A stretch of 64,000 nucleotides of DNA. It comes from Pseudomonadota bacterium. GTDB lineage: Bacteria; Pseudomonadota; Gammaproteobacteria; Burkholderiales; Burkholderiaceae_C. Position numbers and translations under genes: made by a program. Positions 8,568 through 17,004 of this stretch are shown here, in pieces. The stretch's first letter is position 1. Every line of letters starts with the position of its first letter. Location of the stretch: positions 1 to 64,000 of the forward strand of contig JAJZEC010000005.1 of assembly GCA_021805825.1 (NCBI GenBank), given 5' to 3'. Under the pieces are notes generated by a model. It was not told the origin of the DNA, ran no database searches, and saw only the letters and a list, made by a program, of their open reading frames with translations.

Positions 8568-11500
8568 ATGAGCCAAGGAATCTGGAACCGGATGTTCTCC
8601 GTCGGCCAGGCGCTGCACGATCCGCAGGCGCATCCGCCGGGACACACCGAGGTGCGCAGCACCACCTGCTACATGTGCGCATGCCGCTGCGGCATCCAGG
8701 TGCATGTGCGCGACGGCGAGGTGCGCTTCATCGAGGGCAATCCGAACCATCCCCTGAACCGCGGCGTGATCTGCGCGAAGGGCTCGGCCGGCATCATGAA
8801 GCAGGTCTCGCCCGCGCGCCTGAGCCAGCCGCTGCGGCGCAAGCCCGGCAGCGAGCGCGGCAGCGGCGCCTTCGAGGCCATCAGCTGGGATGAGGCCTTT
8901 GCCATCCTGGAGCAACGCCTTGGGCATCTGCGCAGCACCGACCCCAAGCGATTCGCGCTGTTCACCGGCCGTGATCAGATGCAGGCCCTGACCGGATTGT
9001 TCGCTCGCGAGTTCGGCACTCCGAACTACGCTGCCCACGGAGGTTTCTGCTCGGTCAACATGGCCGCCGGGATGATCTACACCCTGGGCGGGAGCTTCTG
9101 GGAGTTCGGCGGCCCGGATCTCGAGCGCGCCAGCCTGTTCGTGATGATCGGCACGGCCGAGGATCACCACAGCAACCCGCTGAAGACCGCGATTTCCGCC
9201 TTCAAGCGTCGTGGCGGGCGCTTCGTGTCGATCAACCCGGTGCGCACCGGCTACTCCGCGGTGGCCGACGAATGGATCCCCATCCGCCCGGGTACCGATG
9301 GCGCGCTGTTCATGGCCCTGCTGCAATGGCTGCTGCGCAGCGGAAGGTTCGACCAGGCCTTCGCCGGCCGCTACACCAACGCGGCCCAGCTGGTGCGGGT
9401 GCAACCCGGCCATCCCGAGGATGGCATGCTGCTGCGCAACCCCGACGTGGAGGAGGGCTCGCCCGACGCGCCGCTAAATTTCTGGTGGTGGGACGCGCAG
9501 GCGCAGCGTCCGGTGGCGGCGTGGAGCGAGGGGATCGAGCCGACGCTGTGGGGCCACCACACGATGCCCGACGGCACCCCGGTGGCCACCGCCTTGCAGC
9601 TGCTGCTCGAGCAGACCGCGGGCTGCAGCCCGCAATGGGCGGAGTCGATCACCGGCATTGCGGCTGCGCGCATCGAGCGCCTGGCCGAGGAAATGGCGGT
9701 GGCCGCACTCGACCAGGGCTGGGACGAGCCGGTGGCCTGGACCGACTGGTGGGGGCGCGAGCATGCCAGCGTGCGCGCACACCCGCTGGCCTTCCATGCC
9801 ATGCGCGGACTGGCCGCGCATTCCAACGGCTTCCAGACCATCCGCGCGCTGTCGGTGCTGATGAGCCTGCTGGGCACCATCGACGTCCCGGGCGGTTTCC
9901 GCCACAAGCCTCCATACCCGAAGGAAATTCCCCCCAGCGTTCGCACGGTCAGTGGCTGGAACCAGGTGCGCCCGAACACCCCGCTGCCTGCATCCCCGCT
10001 GGGCTGGCCGACGCGCCCCGAGGAGCTGATGGTCGACGAGCAGGGGCGCCCGATGCGCATCGACAAGGCCTTCTCCTGGGAACACCCGCTGGCCGTGCAT
10101 GGACTGATGCACAACGTGATCACCAACGCCTGGCGCGGCGACCCCTATCCGATCGACACGCTGATGATCTTCATGTCGAACCTGGCCTGGAATTCGTCGA
10201 TGAACACCCAGCGCGTGCGCCGCATGCTCACCGACCGCGACGACAGCGGGGAGTACCGCATTCCCTTCCTGGTCGTCGCCGACGCCTTCCACAGCGAGAT
10301 GACGGCCTTCGCCGACCTCGTGCTGCCCGACACCACCTACCTCGAGCGCCACGACGCGATGTCCCTGCTCGATCGCCCGATTTCCGAGTACGACGGCGCG
10401 ATGGATTCGGTGCGCGTGCCTGTGGTGGCACCGCCGGGGCAATGCAAGCCCTTCCAGGAAGTGCTGATCGAACTCGCCTCGCGCCTGCGCTTCCCGTCCT
10501 TCACGCACCCCGACGGACGCCGCAGGTTCGCCGACTATCCCGACTTCATCATCCGCTACGAGACCGCCCCGGGTTCGGGAATCGGCTTCCTGAGCGGCTG
10601 GCGCGGCAGCGATGGGTCGAAATCCCTCAAGGGCGAACCCAACCCGCGGCAGTGGGAGGAGTACGCCAGCCACGACTGCGTACACCTGACACCGCTACCC
10701 GAGCCGCTGCGCTACCTGCGGGGCGTCAACCGCGACTACCTGCGTTACGCCCGCGAGCACGGGTGGCGCTCGCTGGATCTGCCGGCGGTGATCTGCATCT
10801 ACAGCGACATCCTGCAGTCCTTCCGGCTGGCAGCGCTGGGGCACGGCGCACAGCGCCAGGCACCGCCGCACCTGCGGCAGCGCCTGCTCGAGCACTTCGA
10901 TCCCCTGCCACGCTGGCAGCCCCCACTGGAGCACCTGGCCATCGATCTCGCGCAGTACCCGCTGTCCGCGGTGACGCAGCGGCCGATGGCCATGTACCAC
11001 GCCTGGGACTCGCAGAATGCCTGGCTGCGGCAGATCCACGGCCACAACCGGCTGCACCTGCACCCCTCGACCGCGCGCGCCGCCGGCATCGCCGACGGTA
11101 CCTGGATGTGGGTGGAGTCGGCCTGGGGCAAGGTGCGCTGCCTGGCGCAGTACTCCGAGGCGGTGGAGCCGGGAACGGTCTGGACCTGGAATGCCATCGG
11201 CAAGGCCTCGGGCACCTGGGGCCTGCATCCCGACGCCGACGAATCCCGTCGCGGCTTCCTGCTCAACCATGTGATCAGCGACGAGTTGCCGGCGCACCAC
11301 GGCACGCAGTCCAACAGCGACCCGGTGACCGGACAGGCCGGCTGGTACGACCTGCGGGTGCGCATCGTCCCGGCACGCGACGACGAGACCCTGGTCGATG
11401 CGCAGGCCGACCGCTACGCCCAGGTGCATGGCCAGCCGCTGCAGGCGGCGCGCGACGATCTGCATGCGCCGCGCGCCCACCGCACCTGGCCGCTGCACCA

Positions 11501-11600
11501 GGCCACGCCCCCGGCGCCCGGGCAGCTGCACGGCGGCGGCGCGCGGCGCCTGCTGCAGTACATGGCCGGCGCGCGCCGGCGCGCGAGGAGTTCCTCATGA
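8568..11600 (+). CDS. soeA: Sulfite dehydrogenase (quinone) molybdopterin subunit SoeA-like
   Basis: Predicted catalytic subunit, bis-MGD molybdenum type, that oxidises sulfite to sulfate and passes electrons to SoeB and the quinone pool. The 1010-residue product has an N-terminal 4Fe-4S motif C34-x2-C37-x3-C41-x27-C69 in the TTCYMCACRCG context typical of SoeA, followed by the CISR family fold (GVICAKGSAG, ISWDEAFAIL). There is no Tat signal, which agrees with the cytoplasmic location of SoeABC. soeB overlaps its stop by 4 bp. Alternatives in the DMSO reductase family (polysulfide or tetrathionate reductase) normally carry Tat signals; substrate remains inferred from family resemblance and the soeBC partners. 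Confidence 0.82.
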   Translation: MSQGIWNRMFSVGQALHDPQAHPPGHTEVRSTTCYMCACRCGIQVHVRDGEVRFIEGNPNHPLNRGVICAKGSAGIMKQVSPARLSQPLRRKPGSERGSGAFEAISWDEAFAILEQRLGHLRSTDPKRFALFTGRDQMQALTGLFAREFGTPNYAAHGGFCSVNMAAGMIYTLGGSFWEFGGPDLERASLFVMIGTAEDHHSNPLKTAISAFKRRGGRFVSINPVRTGYSAVADEWIPIRPGTDGALFMALLQWLLRSGRFDQAFAGRYTNAAQLVRVQPGHPEDGMLLRNPDVEEGSPDAPLNFWWWDAQAQRPVAAWSEGIEPTLWGHHTMPDGTPVATALQLLLEQTAGCSPQWAESITGIAAARIERLAEEMAVAALDQGWDEPVAWTDWWGREHASVRAHPLAFHAMRGLAAHSNGFQTIRALSVLMSLLGTIDVPGGFRHKPPYPKEIPPSVRTVSGWNQVRPNTPLPASPLGWPTRPEELMVDEQGRPMRIDKAFSWEHPLAVHGLMHNVITNAWRGDPYPIDTLMIFMSNLAWNSSMNTQRVRRMLTDRDDSGEYRIPFLVVADAFHSEMTAFADLVLPDTTYLERHDAMSLLDRPISEYDGAMDSVRVPVVAPPGQCKPFQEVLIELASRLRFPSFTHPDGRRRFADYPDFIIRYETAPGSGIGFLSGWRGSDGSKSLKGEPNPRQWEEYASHDCVHLTPLPEPLRYLRGVNRDYLRYAREHGWRSLDLPAVICIYSDILQSFRLAALGHGAQRQAPPHLRQRLLEHFDPLPRWQPPLEHLAIDLAQYPLSAVTQRPMAMYHAWDSQNAWLRQIHGHNRLHLHPSTARAAGIADGTWMWVESAWGKVRCLAQYSEAVEPGTVWTWNAIGKASGTWGLHPDADESRRGFLLNHVISDELPAHHGTQSNSDPVTGQAGWYDLRVRIVPARDDETLVDAQADRYAQVHGQPLQAARDDLHAPRAHRTWPLHQATPPAPGQLHGGGARRLLQYMAGARRRARSSS

Positions 11601-12388
11601 CCCAGCTCGCACTGGTCATCGATCTGGATGTGTGCGTCGGCTGCCACGCCTGCGTGACGTCCTGCAAGCAATGGAACACCTCGGGGGCGGCCGGGCCGCT
11701 GAGCGATGTCGACCCTTTCGGAGCGGCCACCAGCGGGGTGTTCCTCAACCGCGTGCAGAGCTTCGAGGTCGGCGCCTTCCCCACCACCGAGGTGGTGCAT
11801 TTTCCCAAGAGCTGCCTGCACTGCAGGGATGCGCCCTGCGTTCCGGTATGCCCGACCGGCGCGTCCTACAAGCGCGCCGAGGACGGCATCGTGCTGGTCG
11901 ACGCCGACAAGTGCATCGGCTGCAAGTACTGCGCATGGGCCTGCCCCTACGGCGCGCGCGAGTTCGACGAGCCGCGCGGTGTGATGAGCAAGTGCACCCT
12001 GTGCGTCGACCGCATCCACGACCGCTCGATCCCCGAGGATCGGCGCAAACCGGCCTGCGTCAACGCCTGCCCGACCAACGCCAGGCTGTTCGGGGATGTC
12101 GACGACCCGCATTCGGAGGTCTCGCGGGCGATCGCCGAACGCGGGGGTTTCGCCCCCCTGCCCGAACTGGGCACACGCCCGGCGAACCACTACCTGCCGC
12201 GACGCAGCCTGCGCGCCGCCGACGCACAGGCGCAGACCGCGGCGCCCGCGCCGCGCGCGCCGCGCAGCACGCCCTGGATGGTCGACTGGCTGGCCGCGTT
12301 GCTCGGGCTGGGCGACGCAGCCGAGGCGCCGGCCGCGCAGGATCCGGTTCACCCGATCCGCGACGCCGCCGCGGCGGCAGGGCGTTGA
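11597..12388 (+). CDS. soeB: Sulfite dehydrogenase iron-sulfur subunit SoeB-like
   Basis: Ferredoxin-type electron-transfer subunit with four 4Fe-4S clusters. Cysteine groups are visible in order: CVGCHACVTSC near residue 14, CLHCRDAPCVPVC, CIGCKYCAWAC, and CTLC...CVNAC. The product is 263 residues; the C-terminal 70 residues are Ala/Pro-rich and outside the cluster core. It starts within the soeA stop (ATGA) and precedes the membrane subunit, the standard order of this enzyme class. Confidence 0.85.
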   Translation: MTQLALVIDLDVCVGCHACVTSCKQWNTSGAAGPLSDVDPFGAATSGVFLNRVQSFEVGAFPTTEVVHFPKSCLHCRDAPCVPVCPTGASYKRAEDGIVLVDADKCIGCKYCAWACPYGAREFDEPRGVMSKCTLCVDRIHDRSIPEDRRKPACVNACPTNARLFGDVDDPHSEVSRAIAERGGFAPLPELGTRPANHYLPRRSLRAADAQAQTAAPAPRAPRSTPWMVDWLAALLGLGDAAEAPAAQDPVHPIRDAAAAAGR

Positions 12389-12401
12389 ACGAGTCCCAGC
12401 C

Positions 12402-13325
12402 ATGCGCCCTGCCTGGTCCGTGATCTGGTTCACCACCCTGCTCGGCTGCGCGCAGGGGCTGGTCGTCGCCCTGGTGCTGGCCGGACTCGGCGGCCCCGCG
12501 CTGCCCGCGGCCGTGCTCGGCGACGCCCTGCTGCTGGCCTTCGCCCTGGGCGTGCTCGGCCTGCTGTGCTCCTTCGCCCACCTCGGACGGCCGCGCCGCG
12601 CCTGGCGCGCGGCAGCCATGTGGCGAAGCTCCTGGCTTTCGCGCGAGGTCATCGTCGCCCCGCTGTTCCTCGGGCTGTGCCTGGCCGGGGCCTTGCTGCT
12701 GCGACGGGGCGGCACGTGGCCGGCCTGGTTGCAGGGCCTGAGCGTGCTCGGCGCGCTGCTGCTGTGGCTGTGTACCGGCAAGGTCTACGCGGCGATCGCC
12801 TTCATCCGCGAATGGGCGACGCCGCTGACCCCGCTGAACTTCGCGCTCATGGGGCTGGCCAGCGGCCACCTGCTGGCTGCCGCGTGGCTGGCGCTGCACG
12901 GCGTGGCCGCCGCCCTCGCGGCACGCCTGGCGCTGCTGTGGACGCTGCTGGCCTGGGGTGCGCGCGCGGCAGCGCTCGCCCGACTGCGTCGACTGCGGCG
13001 CGCGGGATCGACGGCAAGCGCCATCGGTGCCGCCGGGGCCAGCGTGCGGCAGGTGTCCCGCGGATTCACCGCCGGCAGCTTCAACCTTGAGGAATTCGGC
13101 CTGCACGCGTCGGCGATGCTGCTGCGCCGGCTGCGCAGCCTGTACATGATCGGGGGCTTCGCCGTTCCCGCACTGGGCCTGGCCTGGCTGGTGGCCAGCG
13201 GGCCACGCGCCGGGCTGCTCCTGCTGCTCGCCCTGCTGCAGTACGGCGCCCTGCTCGGCGAGCGCTGGGACTTCTTCGCCCAGGTCGACCACCCGCAGAA
13301 CCACTACTACGCGGCGGGGCACTGA
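12402..13325 (+). CDS. soeC: Sulfite dehydrogenase membrane anchor SoeC (DmsC-like)
   Basis: Integral membrane quinone-reactive subunit. The 307-residue product has about eight hydrophobic segments beginning at residue 7 (VIWFTTLLGCAQGLVVALVL), a short loop FAHLGRPRRAWRA after the second helix, and a C-terminal GERWDFFAQVDHPQNHYY motif common in DmsC/SoeC proteins. It lies 13 bp after soeB. No heme-binding motif is evident, as expected for DmsC relatives. Confidence 0.83.
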   Translation: MRPAWSVIWFTTLLGCAQGLVVALVLAGLGGPALPAAVLGDALLLAFALGVLGLLCSFAHLGRPRRAWRAAAMWRSSWLSREVIVAPLFLGLCLAGALLLRRGGTWPAWLQGLSVLGALLLWLCTGKVYAAIAFIREWATPLTPLNFALMGLASGHLLAAAWLALHGVAAALAARLALLWTLLAWGARAAALARLRRLRRAGSTASAIGAAGASVRQVSRGFTAGSFNLEEFGLHASAMLLRRLRSLYMIGGFAVPALGLAWLVASGPRAGLLLLLALLQYGALLGERWDFFAQVDHPQNHYYAAGH

Positions 13326-13329
13326 GCGG

Positions 13330-13351
13330 GGGCTGCAGCGAGGCAGCCCTT
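13330..13351 (+). terminator. Possible terminator hairpin after soeC
   Basis: GGGCTGC (13330-13336) and GCAGCCC (13343-13349) form a perfect 7-bp stem with a 6-nt loop, followed by only two T residues. It lies 4 bp after the soeC stop and before mocA, so it could separate the two transcripts, but the missing U-tract makes it weak. Confidence 0.35.
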
Positions 13352-13385
13352 GCGCGCCTCGGCCCGCAGGCAGGAGAATCGACGC

Positions 13386-13994
13386 ATGATCCAGGGCCTG
13401 CTGCTGGCGGCCGGGCGCTCGCAGCGCTTCGGCAGCGACAAGCGCCTCGCCATGCTCGACGGCGAGGCCCTGCTGCTGCGCACCGCCAAGCGCTGGCTGC
13501 AGGCACGCGACGAGACGCTCGGGGATGTGCTGGTGGTGCTGCGCGCCGCCGATCCCGCCGAACGCGAACTGGCGTCCCGGCTGCGCGATCTCGGTGCGAG
13601 CACCACCTTCTGCGCCGAGGCGCACCTCGGCATGGCGCATTCGCTGGCCTGGGGCGTGCTGCAGAGCCCCGGGGTCGACGGCTGGCTGGTGGGCCTGGGC
13701 GACATGCCCGCGCTGCAGCCGCAGAGCATCCGCGCGGTGGCCCACGCGCTGCACCCGGAGGGCATCGTGCTGCCCACGCGCGATGGCCTGCGCGGCCATC
13801 CGGTGGGCTTCGGCAGCGCCTTCGGCGGCGAACTGCTGACGCTGCAAGGCGACCACGGCGCACGCCGCGTGCTGCAGGCGCACCGTGACGCCCTGCACTG
13901 GCTGGAACTCGACGACCCGGGCCTGCTGTTCGACATCGACCAGCCCGAGCAGTTGCGGCAGGCCGCGAAGCGCGTCGAACGCGCGGCGGACTGA
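13386..13994 (+). CDS. mocA: MocA-like molybdenum cofactor cytidylyltransferase / NTP transferase
   Basis: MobA-like nucleotidyltransferase, 202 residues, with the N-terminal nucleotide-binding signature LLLAAGRSQRFGSDKRL and the metal-binding GDMP near residue 115. Relatives encoded beside xanthine dehydrogenase/CoxL-type enzymes attach CMP to molybdopterin to make the MCD cofactor that these enzymes need. It is tail-to-tail (16 bp) with coxE. The nearby SoeA would need MGD (MobA), not MCD, so the coxSLM enzyme is the likelier client. Relatives in this superfamily are hard to separate by motif alone. Confidence 0.75.
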   Translation: MIQGLLLAAGRSQRFGSDKRLAMLDGEALLLRTAKRWLQARDETLGDVLVVLRAADPAERELASRLRDLGASTTFCAEAHLGMAHSLAWGVLQSPGVDGWLVGLGDMPALQPQSIRAVAHALHPEGIVLPTRDGLRGHPVGFGSAFGGELLTLQGDHGARRVLQAHRDALHWLELDDPGLLFDIDQPEQLRQAAKRVERAAD

Positions 13995-14010
13995 AGCCGG
14001 CCCGGCGCGT

Positions 14011-15189
14011 TCAGGCCCGCCCCAGCAAGGCGGCCAGGCTGCCCGCCAGCTGTTCCAGGCTGGCCAGGTTGTGCACCGCCAGCATCGCATCGCTGCCGGC
14101 GTGCAGGGCCGCAGCGCCACGCGCGCTGGGCTCGTAGGCGGCGTAGCGCAGCAGGGGGTTGAGCCACAGCACGCGCCGGCTGCTGCGCCGCAGCCAGGCC
14201 AGTTCCTGCTGCAGCACGCCGGGCTCGCCGGTGTCCAGCCCGTCGCTGATGAGCAGCACCAGGGTGCGCCGCCCGACCAGCCGACGGGCATGTTCGCGAC
14301 GCAGCGTGCCCAGGCATTCGCCCAGGCGGGTTCCGCCCGCGAAATCCTCCACCGCCGCGGCCGTCGCGGCCAGCATGTCGTCGCCATCGGCGCTGGCGAA
14401 CGCGGGCGTGAGGTCGGTCAGGCTGGTGCCGACGGCGAATACATCGCGTCGGCGCAGCGCGCGCGTGGCGGCATGCAGGAAGGCCAGCAGCAGCCGGGTG
14501 TAGCGTTCCATCGAGCCCGAGACATCCACCAGCACGAGCAGCGGTGGCGCCTCGCGGCGGCGCTGCAGGCGCGGCAACTCGACGCATTCGCCGCCCCGGC
14601 GCGCCGCCCCGCGCAGCAGTCGCGGCCAATCGGCGCGCGCGCCGCGCGTTCCGGCGCGCAGGCGGCGCGACGGCAGCCGCGGCAGCGGCAGCGCGATGTC
14701 GCGCACCAGGCGCTCGAGCAGTCGGTATTCGGCGGCACCGAGGGCGTTGAAATCGGCGTGCCGCAAGCGCCGGCGGGCGTCGGCAGTCATGCAGGCATCG
14801 AACTCCACCGCCTGCTCGCGCTGCGCAGATGGCTGCTGCGGCCTGGCCGGGGCCAGCGCCTCGCGCACCCGCGGCCGCTGGCGCGGCGCCTCGGCCTTGC
14901 CCTCGGCGCTGGGAAGCATCTGCGCCAGCAGCTTGGACGCCACCGCAGGGTCGCGGAAGAAGACGTCGAACATCTCGCGAAACACCATGCGGTGCGCCTC
15001 GTCGCCGACCAGCACGGCTTCCAGTGCCGCCTGCAGATCCTCGCGACGCTGCAGGCCGACCAGTTGCATGGCCTGCGCGGCCAGCGCGATGCGCGACGCG
15101 TCGAGCGGCAAGCCAGCGCGCCGCAGCGCACGCGCGAAGCCACCCAGGTTGCCCAGCAGCTTGCCGTGGCGCGCATCCCCCAGCAGCAT
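14011..15189 (-). CDS. coxE: VWA-domain protein CoxE-like
   Basis: 392-residue protein with a C-terminal von Willebrand A domain: the MIDAS motif DVSGSM is at about residue 240, followed by the downstream threonine/aspartate region LISDGLDTGEPG. CoxE works with the MoxR-type ATPase CoxD in late assembly of CO-dehydrogenase-family enzymes. It lies 22 bp after coxD on the same strand and ends the coxSLMDE run. The mid region (about 100-130) is a low-complexity Pro/Arg/Gln linker. Confidence 0.82.
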   Translation of the reverse strand: MLLGDARHGKLLGNLGGFARALRRAGLPLDASRIALAAQAMQLVGLQRREDLQAALEAVLVGDEAHRMVFREMFDVFFRDPAVASKLLAQMLPSAEGKAEAPRQRPRVREALAPARPQQPSAQREQAVEFDACMTADARRRLRHADFNALGAAEYRLLERLVRDIALPLPRLPSRRLRAGTRGARADWPRLLRGAARRGGECVELPRLQRRREAPPLLVLVDVSGSMERYTRLLLAFLHAATRALRRRDVFAVGTSLTDLTPAFASADGDDMLAATAAAVEDFAGGTRLGECLGTLRREHARRLVGRRTLVLLISDGLDTGEPGVLQQELAWLRRSSRRVLWLNPLLRYAAYEPSARGAAALHAGSDAMLAVHNLASLEQLAGSLAALLGRA

Positions 15190-15211
15190 CGCCCGCCCCC
15201 GGTCGTGCCGC

Positions 15212-16117
15212 TCAGTCGGTGGCGGGCGGCGCGAGCAGCGCGTCGGCCAGGTCGCGGGTCAGCGCGGCCACGTCCTCGCGCTGCTTGAACAGGATTCCCG
15301 CGGTGTCGGTGACCACCTCGGGATCCAGGTTCAGGGTGTCCAGCGCCACCAGCGCGCGCGCCCACTCGACGCTTTCGGCGATTCCCGGCACGCGCTGGAA
15401 GGTGCCGGCGTAGGGTGCGCCGCGCAAACGGGAGACGAACTCGGCGACCTGCCGCGTGAGCTCGGCCGGGGCCTGCGGAACCTGCGCCTGCACGATCGCC
15501 AGCTCGCGCTCGCGCTCCGGGTAATCGAGCCAGTGGTACAGGCAGCGACGCTTGACCGCGTCGTTGAGCTCGCGCGTGCGGTTGCTGGTCAGGATGGTCA
15601 CCGGCGGCACCGCGGCGCGTACCGTGCCCAGTTCGGGGATGCTCACCTGGTATTCACCCAGGTACTCGAGCAGGAAGGCCTCGAAGGGCTCGTCGGCGCG
15701 GTCGACCTCGTCGATCAGCAGAACCGCCCCCGGCGGGGGCGCCTGCAGTGCCTGCAGCAGCGGGCGATGGATGAGGTAGCGCTCCTGGTAGACCTCGCGC
15801 TCGATCTGCTCGGCCTGCGCCTGCCCTTCGGCGGCACGCATGTGCAGCAGCTGCGCCGAGTAGTTCCATTCGTAGAGCGCCTCGCGCAGTTCCAGGCCGT
15901 CGTAGCACTGCAGACGCAGCAACTGGCGGCCGAGCACCGACGCCAGGGCCTTGGCCAGCTCGGTCTTGCCGACGCCCGGCTCGCCTTCCAGCAGCAGCGG
16001 CCGCTGCAGCCGCAGCGCGAGGAATACTGCGGTGGCCAGGCGGCGGTCGGCGAAGTAGCCCCTCTGCTGCAGCGCAGCGGTCAGGGCGTCGATGCTCGAG
16101 GCTTCGGCTTGACTCAT
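15212..16117 (-). CDS. coxD: MoxR-family AAA+ ATPase CoxD-like
   Basis: 301-residue AAA+ chaperone ATPase. Walker A GEPGVGKTELAKAL near residue 44, Walker B AVLLIDEVDRADEPFEAFLLEYL, sensor-1 ILTSNRTRELNDAVKRRC. CoxD-type proteins help insert or modify the molybdenum-copper site in CO dehydrogenase relatives; the family also serves as general metal-insertion chaperones. Pairing with a VWA protein (coxE) directly downstream is the usual arrangement. Confidence 0.85.
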   Translation of the reverse strand: MSQAEASSIDALTAALQQRGYFADRRLATAVFLALRLQRPLLLEGEPGVGKTELAKALASVLGRQLLRLQCYDGLELREALYEWNYSAQLLHMRAAEGQAQAEQIEREVYQERYLIHRPLLQALQAPPPGAVLLIDEVDRADEPFEAFLLEYLGEYQVSIPELGTVRAAVPPVTILTSNRTRELNDAVKRRCLYHWLDYPERERELAIVQAQVPQAPAELTRQVAEFVSRLRGAPYAGTFQRVPGIAESVEWARALVALDTLNLDPEVVTDTAGILFKQREDVAALTRDLADALLAPPATD

Positions 16118-16137
16118 CGGGGATCAGGCTCGGGCGG

Positions 16138-16171
16138 GCGCGGCGCGCGGCAGCAAGGCCGTGCGCCGCGC
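16138..16171 (-). repeat. Strong hairpin between coxM and coxD
   Basis: GCGCGGCGCGCGGC (16138-16151) and GCCGTGCGCCGCGC (16158-16171) pair at 13 of 14 positions around a 6-nt loop. It lies in the 79-bp gap between coxM and coxD of an otherwise tightly packed operon. No T-tract follows on the minus strand, so it may act as a transcript-stabilising or attenuating stem rather than a true terminator. Confidence 0.5.
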
Positions 16172-16196
16172 GGGCGGCGAAGGCGGTGCCGCGGGA

Positions 16197-16991
16197 TCAG
16201 GCAGCCAGTGCCTTGGCCACCGCGCGCTGGGTCATGACCCCGATCAGGTTGGCACGGTAGGCGCTGGTGGCGTGCAGGTCGCTGGCCAGATCGCCGGCGT
16301 CGATCGACACAGCCGCGGCTGCCTCGGGGCGGAAGTTCGCACGCAGCGCCTGCTCGAGCCCGGCATGGCGGAACACCCCGCTGCCACCGCCGGTCACCGC
16401 CACGCGCACACCGGAGTCGAACTGGGCGACGAACACGCCGATCAGCGCGAAGCGCGACGCCGGTTGCTTGAACTTCATGTAGGCGGCCCGGCGCGGGATG
16501 GGAAAGTCGATCGAGCTGATCAACTCTCCTTCCTCGAGGGCGGTGGTGAACACCCCGACGAAGAAGTCGTCGGCGGCGATGCTGCGCCGGGTGGTGTGGA
16601 TGGTCGCGCCCAGCGCCAGCACCGCGCTCGGGTAGCAGGCGGCCGGGTCGTTGTTGGCCACCGAGCCACCCAGGGTGCCCATGTTGCGTACCTGGCGGTC
16701 GCCGATGTGCGCGGCCAGATCGGCCAGCGCCGGGATCGCCTGCCGCACCTCGGCGCTGGCGGCGACCTCGGCATGCCGGGTCATCGCGCCGATGCGCAGG
16801 CTCGTGCCCTGGCGGCTGATGCCGCGCAGCTCGCCGATCCCGGACAGGTCGACCAGCGCCTCCGGCTGGGCGATGCGCAGTTTCATCGCTGCCAGCAGGG
16901 TCTGGCCGCCGGCCAGCGGGCGGGCGCCCGCGGCGGCCTGTTTCGCGGCGTCGGCGGCGCTGGTGGCGCGTTGGAGTTCGAAGGCATACAT
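16197..16991 (-). CDS. coxM: FAD-binding medium subunit of molybdenum hydroxylase (CoxM-like)
   Basis: 264-residue FAD subunit of the xanthine-oxidase family. Visible FAD motifs are [17 protein letters not shown] near residue 25 and the second [23 protein letters not shown] near residue 105. It takes electrons from the 2Fe-2S subunit CoxS. The ATG at 16991 lies 13 bp after coxL; longer reading upstream runs into coxL and was rejected. Length is at the short end of normal (about 265-290). Confidence 0.88.
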   Translation of the reverse strand: MYAFELQRATSAADAAKQAAAGARPLAGGQTLLAAMKLRIAQPEALVDLSGIGELRGISRQGTSLRIGAMTRHAEVAASAEVRQAIPALADLAAHIGDRQVRNMGTLGGSVANNDPAACYPSAVLALGATIHTTRRSIAADDFFVGVFTTALEEGELISSIDFPIPRRAAYMKFKQPASRFALIGVFVAQFDSGVRVAVTGGGSGVFRHAGLEQALRANFRPEAAAAVSIDAGDLASDLHATSAYRANLIGVMTQRAVAKALAA

Positions 16992-17004
16992 GGTGTCGGT
17001 CTCC

